This document shows, one piece after another, positions 33,790 through 44,600 of a stretch of DNA of 64,000 nucleotides (positions within the stretch are counted from its first letter, which is position 1; each line of letters begins with the position of its first letter). The stretch is from Cliona cf. orientalis. Lineage: Eukaryota > Porifera > Demospongiae > Clionaida > Clionaidae. A model generated the notes under the pieces. The model was not told where the DNA came from. It did no database searches and saw only the letters and a program-made list of their open reading frames with translations. The stretch spans positions 7,006,001 to 7,070,000 of the forward strand of contig OZ005695.1 of NCBI GenBank assembly GCA_963930775.1, read 5' to 3'. The position numbers were made by a program, and so were the translations under genes.

Positions 33790-36700
33790 AATTAAGGACT
33801 GTATTTATATACTGATGTGACAGTAGTGACTGATGGGACTGTATTTATGCATGATATGACGGTGGATACTGGTGGGAGTGTAGTTCCTGCATGATACAAA
33901 AATATAGTGACTAACAGGTCTATTAGTTACAAATGTGACAGTAGTGACTATTGAGACTGTAGTTACTTATGTGACAATAGTGGCTGATGGGACTGTAGTT
34001 ACTTGTGTGTTTGTAGTTACTGATATGACAATAGTGACTGATGGGACTGTATAGTCACTGATGTGACTGTATAATAGTGACTGGTGGGACTGTAGTTACT
34101 AATAATATGATAATAGTTACTGATGTGACTGTAGTTACTGATGTGACAGTAGTGACTATTGGGACTGTAGTTACTGATGTGACAGTAGTGACCAATGGGA
34201 CTGTAGTTACTGATGTGACAGTGGAGACTGGTGGGACCGTAGTTGACAGTAGTGACTATTGAGACTGTAGTTACTAATGTGACAGTGAAGACTGGTGGGA
34301 GTGTAGTTGACAATAGTGACCAATGGGACTGTAGTTACTGATGTGACAATAACGACTGATGTTACTAAGGTGACAGTAGTGACCATTGGGACTGTAGTTA
34401 CTGATGTGACAGTGGAGACTTGTGGGACTGTAGTTGACAGTAGTGACTATTGAGACTGTAGTTACTGATGTGACAATAGTGACCAATGGGACTGTAGTTA
34501 CTGATGTGACAATAACGACTGATGTTACTAATGTGACAGTAGTGACTATTGAGACTGTAGTTACTGATGTGACAGTGGAGACTTGTGGGACTGTAGTTGA
34601 CAGTAGTGACTATTGAGACTGTAGTTACTGATGTGACAATAGTGACCCATGGGACTGTAGTTACTGATGTGACAGTGGAAACTGGTGGGACCGTAGTTGA
34701 CAGTAGTGACTATTGAGACTGTAGTTACTGATGTGACAATAGTGACCAATGGGACTGTAGTTACTGATGTGACAATAACGACTGATGTTACTAATGTGAC
34801 AGTAGTGACCATTGGAACTATAGATACTGATGTGACAGTGGAGACTTGTGGGACTGTAGTTGACAGTAGTGACTATTGAGACTGTAGTTACTGATGTGAC
34901 AATAGTGACCAATGGGACTGTAGTTACTGATGTGACAGTGGAGACTGGTGGGACCGTAGTTGACAGTAGTGACTATTGAGACTGTAGTTACTGATGTGAC
35001 AGTGGAGACTGGTGGGAGTGTAGTTGACAGTAGTGACTATTGAGACTGTAGTTACTGATGTGACAATAGTGACCAATGGGACTGTAGTTACTGATGTGAC
35101 AGTGGAGACCGGTGGGACCGTAGTTGACAGTAGTAACTATTGAGACTGTAGTTACTAATGTGACAGTAGTGACCAATGGGACTTGAGTTACTGATGTGAC
35201 AGTGGAGTTTGGTGGGACAGTAGTTGACAGTAGTGACTATTGAAACTGTTGTTACTAATGTGACAGTAGTGACCAATGGGACTGTAGCTACTGATGTGAC
35301 AGTGGAGACTGGTGGGACCGTACTTGACAGTAGTGACTATTGAGTCTGTAGTTACTGATGTGACAATAGTGACCAATGAGACTGTAGTTACTGATGTGAC
35401 AATAACGACTGATGTTACTAATGTGACAGTAGTGACCATTGGGACTGTAGTTACCGATGTGACAGTGGAGACTTGTGGGACTGTAGTTGACAGTAGTGAC
35501 TATTGAGACTGTAGTTACTGATGTGACAATAGTGACCAATGGGACTGTAGTTACTGATGTGACAGTGGAGACTGGTGGGACCGTAGTTGACAGTAGTGAC
35601 TATTGAGACTGTAGTTACTGATGTGACAGTGGAGACTGGTGGGAGTGTAGTTGACAGTAGTGACTATTGAGACTGTAGTTACTGATGTGACAATAGTGAC
35701 CAATGGGACTGTAGTTACTGATGTGACAGTGGAGACCGGTGGGACCGTAGTTGACAGTAGTAACTATTGAGACTGTAGTTACTAATGTGACAGTAGTGAC
35801 CAATGGGACTTGAGTTACTGACGTGACAGTGGAGTTTGGTGGGACAGTAGTTGACAGTAGTGACTATTGAAACTGTTGTTACTAATGTGACAGTAGTGAC
35901 CAATGGGACTGTAGCTACTGATGTGACAGTGGAGACTGGTGGGACCGTACTTGACAGTAGTGACTATTGAGACTGTAGTTACTGATGTGACAATAGTGAC
36001 CAATGAGACTGTAGTTACTGATGTGACAATAACGACTGATGTTACTAATGTGACAGTAGTGACCATTGGGACTGTAGTTACCGATGTGACAGTGGAGACT
36101 TGTGGGACTGTAGTTGACAGTAGTGACTATTGAGACTGTAGTTACTGATGTGACAATAGTGACCAATGGGACTGTAGTTACTGATGTGACAGTGGAGACT
36201 GGTGGGACCGTAGTTGACAGTAGTGACTATTGGAGACTGTAGTTACTGATGTGACAATAGTGACCAATGGGACTGTAGTTACTGATGTGACAGTGGAGAC
36301 CGGTGGGACCGTAGTTGACAGTAGTGACTATTGAGACTGTAGTTACTAATGTGACAGTAGTGACCAATGGGACTTGAGTTACTGACGTGACAGTGGAGTT
36401 TGGTGGGACAGTAGTTGACAGTAGTGACTATTGAAACTGTTGTTACTAATGTGACAGTAGTGACCAATGGGACTGTAGCTACTGATGTGACAGTGGAGAC
36501 TGGTGGGACCGTACTTGACAGTAGTGACTATTGAGACTGTAGTTACTGATGTGACAATAGTGACCAATGGGACTGTAGTTACTGATGTGACAATAACGAC
36601 TGATGTTACTAATGTGACAGTAGTGACCATTGGGACTGTAGTTACCGATGTGACAGTGGAGACTTGTGGGACTGTAGTTGACAGTAGTGACTATTGAGAC

Positions 36701-37470
36701 TGTAGTTACTGATGTGACAATAGTGACCAATGGGACTGTAGTTACTGATGTGACAGTGGAGACTGGTGGGACCGTAGTTGACAGTAGTGACTATTGAGAC
36801 TGTAGTTACTAATGTGACAGTAGTGACCAATGGGACTGTAGTTACTGATGTAACAGTGGAGACTGGTGGGACCGTAGTTGACAGTAGTGACTATTGAGAC
36901 TGTAGTTACTGATGTGACCGATGGAACTGCAGTTACTAATGAGACGGTAGTGACCAATGGAACTTTTGTTACTGATGTGACAGTGGAGACTGGTGGGACC
37001 GTAGTTGACAGTAGTGACTATTGAGACTGTAGTTACTGATGTGACAATAGTGACCGATGGAACTGCAGTTACTAATGAGACGGTAGTGACCAATGGAACT
37101 TTAGTTACTGATGTGACAGTGGAGACTGGTGGGACTGTAGTTGACAGTAGTGACTATTGAGACTGTAGTTACTGACGTGACAATAGTGACCAATGGGACT
37201 GTAGTTACTGATGTGACAGTGGAGACTGGTGGGACTGTAGTTGACAGTAGTGACTATTGAGACTGTAGTTACTGATGTGACAATAGTGACCAATGGGACT
37301 GTAGTTACTGATGTAACAATAAAGACTGATAGGACTGTAGTTACTAATGTGACAGTAGTGACCATTGGGACTGTAGTTACTGATGTGACAGTGGAGACTG
37401 TGGTACTACAGTAGACAGTAGTGACTATTGACACTGTAGTTATTGATGGGACTGTAGTTATTGATGTAAC
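33790..37470 (-). repeat. Satellite array, right arm (inverted)
   Basis: Reverse-complement orientation of the left array, with the same 36- and 28-bp monomers. The inner 300 bp (33,790-34,090) are degenerate. Its higher-order structure differs from the left: a 627-bp period (34,988-35,614 recurs at 35,615) followed by a 564-bp version (35,715 to 36,279). Variants such as 'acgactgatgttactaatg' and 'gagtttggtgggacagtag' mark each period. It ends with 'gtggtactacagtagacagt' and 'ttattgatgtaacataattg', mirror images of the left array's outer edge. Confidence 0.95.
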
Positions 37471-37585
37471 ATAATTGCAATATGATTAATATAATTATGC
37501 AGTAGTAGAATATGAGTATTAAAATATATTATAAGAAAAGTTTAATGATATTCATTAATTGTGACTCTTACATGAAGTATCACCC

Positions 37586-37593
37586 GCAAAACT
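37586..37593. repeat. 8-bp target-site duplication, right
   Basis: GCAAAACT directly follows the right terminal repeat (..GAAGTATCACCC) and is identical to 18,032-18,039. Confidence 0.8.
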
Positions 37594-37789
37594 ATACTTA
37601 ACTCCTTTAGCTACAGGTAAAGTCAAAGCCAAAAGAGTGAGGCTAACTTAAGATTCATAGCACTATAATTATAATAGTTACTGTAGCTATGACTTAGAGT
37701 AACTATATAAAATTCATCATGAGGTAATTTGATTGTGATTACAGCATGAATGCAAGGACTCAAAGTCCAACGCCCAATGACAGACCAGT

Positions 37790-40700
37790 ATTAATGAATC
37801 GTGCTTTTGGTGTGTTTCTCTGCAGTCATTCGCTGCTAAGCACCATTAACATTCACCTATAGCAGATTGGACTACCTGTAATCAATATGCTTGACAATTT
37901 GTTTACAAATTAGCAGCAACGTGGACTCCAAATTGAATTGATATTATAGCTATAAGATTAACGTTTGTTGCCCTAATTAGGAAATTAGTACCAGTGGCTA
38001 TTAAATATGAATTTGCACAAGTTTGTGATGTATGTGACGTGCATTGCGCGTAGCTATATTAGTGCACAATAGTCGTGATTAATGTCATAGCAGTCACCAT
38101 GCAGTTCTCCTACATACGTTCTCAGAAGAGAATGTTATCATTAGCAGTCGCCAGTTTTCCTACGCATTCTCAGAATGTGGCGGTATTATTAGTTTGTGCC
38201 TCAGTCTGTTACATGTTTATTTTATTCATCTCAGTCATGCATCATTATTATTAATACATGATTTAATCTAAGCCCTTAGTGGTTAAAAAACATGTCATTG
38301 ACATTGTCAGACTCTAAGCCCTTAGTGGTTCAAAAACAAATTCAGCTGCCCAGTTATATGTCAATAATTAATTGTGTGCTAAGCATGATATCAAGTAATA
38401 ATATTATCATATTTTGTTTACGAAAAACGTGACTAGCTGTTAAACCTCTGCTTAATAGCTCAACCTGTCTGCAATTATCTTTCACTCTATTAATCAGCTC
38501 AAAAATGTTGATTTCTATCAACAGTAAAGAATCTAACAGATTGGCAATTATATCGCTCACTAATTGACATACATATTTATGACATGGTACATCTAGAATA
38601 TGGAAACCACTATAATATAGTTATATTGATAAATAACATGATATTGCGCGGTCGTTAAAAATGAATTTACAACTCATGATCATTATTATATTATGTTTAC
38701 AGTAAAATCTCTCACTGCTTAGTAGTTAGCTACCTAGCTGCTATTAACAAAGCCCAATTAATATGCTGTTATCAAATTAGCCACTTCTAAGAAGTGTCCA
38801 GTCTGCTATCTATCACATACAGCAGAAAGCCTAGCAGATCAGCATGTATATATACCTATAGACTACATGCTTGTTGACTGCAATGCAAAATGAAAGCCAT
38901 GCATTAGCAGCCGAAACGACAGCATCCAATACCAGCACACAGCAGAACTTTATAGTACATTCTTGAGAAGTTAATAATGAGATTTCTGTTGGAGCACACC
39001 AGTACATACATGTAGCCGTGTTCCCACACTAGCTACCTGATCTTTTCAGCATGGAATGTTGAAATTGATAGGCTAGGAGTAGGATGTGGGAGTGATGCTA
39101 GGTACAGCAGTGGTTAGTCCCCCCCCCCCCCTTACTCTGTGCTTTTGACCCTCTTTAAAATTTGGCATTTTCCTGCTTTCCCTTGTGTTGGATAGAGACT
39201 GAGTGCATATACGAGTCAGAAAACTATTTGCCAAGAATAAATCAGATAAGTGTGTTAAACTCACATAATATTATGTATCGTAGTATCTTGGTAACATATC
39301 TCGTGATTCTGGCCCACATGGGCGCTTAATACCTGGGACACAAATTGCATGTGTAGCTAACATTGTTTGTACGGAAGCTGTGTAGTATATTGTGATGTCA
39401 CGCATTTCAATGTTATGTATGTTCGTGTATTTAGAATGCTTTGTGCCTATTTTTGTGTATGTACCTGGGTATTAAAACAGTTGATGTACTATTGTTGAGT
39501 GGCTCACTAACGTGCGCAAGCCGGCACTTCTACTATTTACTCGGCTACCACAAGCTGCTATATACCTTATCCCCTTAAAATGCAGTACATGGGCACTTAC
39601 CCGGGAGTGGGCGCTTGCCCGGGACACTACGGTATACTATAAAAGTTTGGGGAACATTCCTACAAGCATTGATGCAAAGATGATGCCATTATAAAATAAA
39701 TCATGAATCATGTTTTTGGTGTGTTTCTTTGCAATCATTCGGTGCTAAGCACTATGAAGAAATTCACTTAATAGATTCTATCTGTTACATAGTCGATATG
39801 CTTGTTTACACTTAATTATTAACAGCAACATGCACAGACTCCAAATTGAATCAATACTAAAGCTATAAAATTGTTTTATTGCTTTAGAAAATTAGTACCA
39901 GCAATAAATTTGCACAAGCTTATTCTGTACGTGGCATGCATTGCACGTAGCTATTATAGTGCATAATATTAAATCATGTATCATGTTAATAATACATGAC
40001 TAAGATGAATAAAGTAAACATGTAACAGACTTACTAATAGGCACAAACTAAGAATACCACCACATTCTGAGAACGCGTAGAAGAACTGGCGACTGCTATA
40101 ATATTTTCCTCTGGGAAGGTGCGTAGGAGAACTGGCGACTGCTATGACATTAACCACGACTCTAACCCCTTAGTGGTTTGAAAACAAATTCAGCTGCCCA
40201 TTATTATGTCAATAGTTTGTACTGAGTTTGACGTCAAGTAGTATTATCACACTTGTATACGAAAAACATGACTATTAAAGCTCAGCTTAGCTCGTCTGTG
40301 CAATTATCTATCACACTATTAATTAGCTCAAGAAAATGTTGATTTCTATCCACAGTAAAGAATCTAACAGATTGGCAATTATATCAATCACTAATTGACA
40401 TACATGTTTACGACATGGTACGTCTAGAATAATAATTATGAAACCACTACATTTTTGTGAATAGTTATAATTATGATATTGCAGTCGTTAAAAATAAATT
40501 TACAACTCATGATCATTAATATTATTATTATTATTATTATGTTTAGCTACAGTAAAATCCCTCACTGCTTAGTAGTTAGCTACCTAGCTGCTATTAAAAA
40601 AGCCCAATTAATAATATGTTGTTATCAAGTTAGCTACTTCTAAGAAGTATCCAGTCTGCTATCTATCACGTACAGCAGAAAGCCTAGCAGATCAGCATGT

Positions 40701-41105
40701 ATGGCATGTATATATTATACCTATTGACTACATGTTTGACATATTGACTGCAATGCAAAATGGAAGCTATATGCATGCATTAGCTGCTGTAAAGCCAAAC
40801 GACAGCATCCAATACCAGCACACAGCAGAACTTTATAGTACATTCTCGAGAAGTTAATAATGAGATTCTTATTGGAGCACACCAGTACATACATGTAGCC
40901 GCGTTCCCACACTAGCTACCTGATCGTTTCAGCATGCAATGTTGAAATTGACAGGCTAGGAGTAGGGTATGTGAGTGATGCTAGGTACAATCCCCAACTA
41001 CTCTGTGCTTTTGACCCTCTTTAAAACTTGGCAATTTCCTGCTTCCCCTTTGTTGGACAGAGACTGAGTGCACACTCGAGTCGGAAAATTGTATAATTCA
41101 CATAA
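37790..41105. repeat. Degenerate ~1.4-kb tandem duplication with internal inversion
   Basis: 37,790-39,270 matches 39,705-41,105 in the same order ('ttttggtgtgtttct.tgca.tcattcg', 'ttcagctgccca', 'cagtctgctatctatcac', 'agcagaaagcctagcagatc', 'aggctaggagtagg'). Identity is roughly 80-90%. A ~195-bp internal block (38,072-38,267 and 39,969-40,160) is inverted between the copies. No gene is seen in either unit. A C12 run lies at 39,119-39,131. Confidence 0.8.
39575..39632. mobile_element. Family R2 MITE end, copy 2
   Basis: 'gcagtacatgggcacttacccgg' then CCGGGACACTACGGTA matches the right end of 14,939-15,114. A degenerate left end may lie near 39,275, and 'gcccacatgggcgcttaata' at 39,312 is an internal match, so the copy may span about 39,275-39,632 with an insertion. 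Confidence 0.5.
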
Positions 41106-41384
41106 TATTACAGAGGTATAAATAATGACTTTTAGTTGTTCTGACATATTGTCCTAGCAATGTGAGTTTTGGTCGGCCATCTCCGAGCTTTGGTCAAACA
41201 CAAGTGTTTGCCATAATTTTTCTGAATACATTTCACTATTGCATGGTGCACAAAATAAAACTGAAGGATTGTCAAGATGTACAGAAACAAGATTAATATT
41301 GTAGGGATACTAAAGTACATCCACTAGATTTATACATCCCTATGCTTGATTTTCGGGCTATCTCCCATCTATCATCCCTTATCC

Positions 41385-41447
41385 CCTTAAAATGCAGTAC
41401 ATGGGCACTTACCCAGGAGTGGGCGCTTGTCCGGGACACTACGGTAA
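41385..41447. mobile_element. Family R2 MITE end, copy 3
   Basis: 'ccccttaaaatgcagtacat' followed by 'gggcacttacccaggagtgg' and 'ccgggacactacggtaata' is nearly the same as 39,575-39,632. It marks another copy of this small repeat beside the second unit of the tandem duplication. Confidence 0.5.
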
Positions 41448-41659
41448 TACTATAAAAGTTTGAGGAACATTCAGATAGAGCAACACAAGATTTAGTATAC
41501 AGAAAAAATTCAGTAGTGATGAAGTTGTAAAAAAAATGTATTACTGTCATGCACATAAAACACCATTATTTTAAAGTTTTGTTCTGTCTATCTAGGTACA
41601 TTAGTTATTTATGAAAGTGCATGCACTTTTATGAGTTACCAGTGAATGATATCATACTA

Positions 41660-44600
41660 TCATGCATTATTTTCATCGGATGTGGTTCGAATTCGGTGTA
41701 CAGTACCGTGTGTTGCTTCATCATGGCCGTTGCCATTGTTAGGTGCTACTACTTGATCATTGTTCGTGTCAGAACTTTGGTGGCGTCCATTCTCACCATT
41801 CTTATAGCTCGCCAATGTAGCCTCCCCTATACATACGGTCATGGGTTGTCTAACTGATGATGCAGTGTATAAAAATCAAATTACCTTGGGGTTGCATTAA
41901 TGAGCTGACGTTCTGTACGAACTCCATTGCATACTTCTCCAAGCTGGCCACATCTTTGGGCTACATATAAGAGCAAATTTAAACAGCATGGCAATGATAT
42001 AGCATAATGTTCACTTCTTGCATCACTAGGGTGGATCTTGGTGGGAGGGGGTTCAGGGGTTGCACCTGCGATCCCCCCCCCCCCCCCCCAACATGGTCAG
42101 AGTCGGAATGAAGTAAATATTAAATACTGCTGTGCTTTACCATGGAGAAACTACAAGTATCTTCCCTAAAGTTATAAAGCCACTCTCCAGACAGACAGTC
42201 TGATGCAATAATAAAGTTTTACACTTGTTGGAGTGCCTGCTAACAGTGCTAATAATAATATTATGCTCGAGGTATATACCATAGGATTAAAAATCCTATA
42301 TCTATCCATGATCAATGAGTGATGTCGTGTAAATACCCTGCAATACAGTTGCAGATACTATGAGTGAAGGTTCGCCCAATCTGATGATAATATCATCTCC
42401 TAGTATTTTTAATAGGCAGGTGTCATACATTGCTACTATTCAGACACACCAATTAAATTTGGTCATATCAAAGTATTCACCTTGGTATTAGCACAGTCTC
42501 TGTTTGATAGCCTTTCAACCTTATGCTGCAGCTGTATGTTTAATAGAGAAGAGTGAATAATAAACATACACATGTATAAGTATCGTGAAAAAGGGCCCAT
42601 AGGCGGTGCACCTTACATTGGACCTAGACTGAGGGATGGGCTGATATTTGAAGTATCACTGTGGCAGTTAGACACAAAAGAGTACCCAGGTAAACACCTA
42701 TGCAATATACATAGTTAATTTTGAATAGTAGGCGCAGCTATTGATTTCACCCTTACTTAAGTATTAACCGAGAGGAGGGCGGCTGGATTTTATTAGCATC
42801 AGGCATAGTGCCATTGACAGCAACTATATACCATGTATGGCGGGAAATTTTCGAGGGATCCAATTTTCACAGAAGGCTCATATTCAAATTTTTGCAGATG
42901 GACATTCCAGAGTTGCTCCACCCACAATATCCATTAGGCTCTGCTTCTTACTGCACGCACGCAGCAGCTAAAATCTTGTTAGAACCAGCCAAAAAAGTTG
43001 TGAAAATCCAGCAAGCGATCGATTGAGTGTACTTGTGCTTAGCGGAGATCGAGAAATGGCACGAGAGTTGCATATGATTGAGGCTAGAGACATTTGTGTA
43101 GAAAAAGGTCAACAATTAACAATGAACTGGTGGGAAGTAAACCACCTGTTAGATTGATTCAGCAGTGTCATCATGATGGCCATGCCCCCTGTTATCACGC
43201 ATGCACACACATGTCGACATTGCAAGAACATGCGTTTAGGCTTTTTATTTCGCGGATTTAATCTTCATAGATTGCCAGTCAACCACAAAAATTGGCTCCC
43301 TTGAAATTTCCGGCCATACAGTATAACTCAAATGGCTGGTTTATGGGGACTGAATTTAATGTCAAAACTTGATAATCGGGGTAAGATTAAAAAATAACCT
43401 GCCGAACTAGGGGATGAACAGACAATTCATAATAACTCCTCTTTCACGAGACTAAAATATACGATAGTGGAATGCAGATATCAGGGGTGGGGGATCCTGG
43501 GATTGCACTAGGCAGTAGGATTGGTTGTGGAACCTGAAATTGTGATTACAAATATACTCCTTTTGTATGATTATGGGAAGATGATATCATCAGGCGGAGT
43601 GAGCCTTCGCTCATGGCAGGTATGCAGCCAGTGTGACGACCCTTACCTTGTATATAATGTTATGTATTATGACTATCCTTTACCTCGTATATTATATTAT
43701 AGCATTATGTAATGTTGTGCAAGTCAGTCCAACCGGTTTGTCGTGGAGTATCTGGTTTGTCCAGTCTTTATCATATTCAAGTATGAGTGCAATACGTGTT
43801 GGTCAGTCTAGTCTCAGTCTCTCATTTTGTCAGTGTCTGTTCATTTGTGCTATATTTAATAGCTATTACATGCCGTCTCCACGAGTATAATGAACTTACC
43901 GATTAAACTTGTGTGATTGATCTTTGTTTAAGTACATGTACCAAGCACATAATATCAGAACATTTGATCTAGTAAGCACAATACATGTCTATTAGTTATT
44001 AAGCAATGCGAGGTAGGATTAATTTGGGCGTAACCTGGGTCATTGATGGCAGCTAGGTAACTTGACTGTATGACTGTAAGGTCAAGGTCACTGTGTTTGA
44101 GTACCAGCGTATGAGTCCTGCCGTTGAGGCCAGGAACCAACTGGCGAGTAGGCTAGTACCAGCGTGGGAGTCCCAACCTGAGTCAGGTGCCAACTGGCAG
44201 CTAAGGCCAGCGTGGGAGTCCCGACCGTGAAGTTGAGTACCAACTGGAACTAGGACAGTGACATCCAGCGTTAGAAAACAAAGACATTGCTGGCGTGACC
44301 GATAAGTTACGTGTGACATTCAGCCACCAATCAATTCCCCCTATCTACTCTAACTACATGTGTATTGCCTATTGATTGATTGACGTAGTGTGTTGAATGG
44401 ACTGAATATAAACCTATCAGGGTGGGAGAGGTGGGAGATTTTTCCACTGCGATGTTCTTCTTGCTTGCAGGAGTTGTTGCGCAGTTAAAGTGTGCTTTAT
44501 TTAGAATAATTGTATACTAGTGTGACGTATGCGCATGCGCCATACGTCATAGGCAAACGTGCTCTTTACGTCGGCCTGATGCTATTAACTATAGTTTATG

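Larger units (their letters stand above)
18040..37585. mobile_element. Giant (~19.5 kb) foldback DNA transposon
   Basis: The left end GGCTAATACTTCATGTAAGA and the right end (reverse complement GGGTGATACTTCATGTAAGA) continue for ~50 bp of near identity, then through an A/T-rich stretch into satellite on both sides. The 8-bp duplication GCAAAACT is immediately outside both ends. Inside, the sequence is arranged as a mirror: satellite (18,150-22,107 and 33,790-37,470), TAAGC minisatellite (24,640-25,320 and remnant 32,820-32,940), a unique strip (25,270-25,350 and 32,690-32,780, about 80% alike in inverted orientation), and ~200-bp repeats (25,690-28,340 and 29,160-32,215) around a centre near 28,750. 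The left arm alone holds the transposase gene (22,121-24,440). TSD size fits hAT, P, Zisupton or Merlin-like chemistry; the transposase is not typical hAT. No capsid or polymerase gene is seen, so I treat it as a plain cut-and-paste transposon. Confidence 0.78.

Noticed and set aside
33990-37434. Matching ORFs on both strands of the right satellite (VTDVTVVT repeats)
   Set aside because: Same artefact, mirrored.
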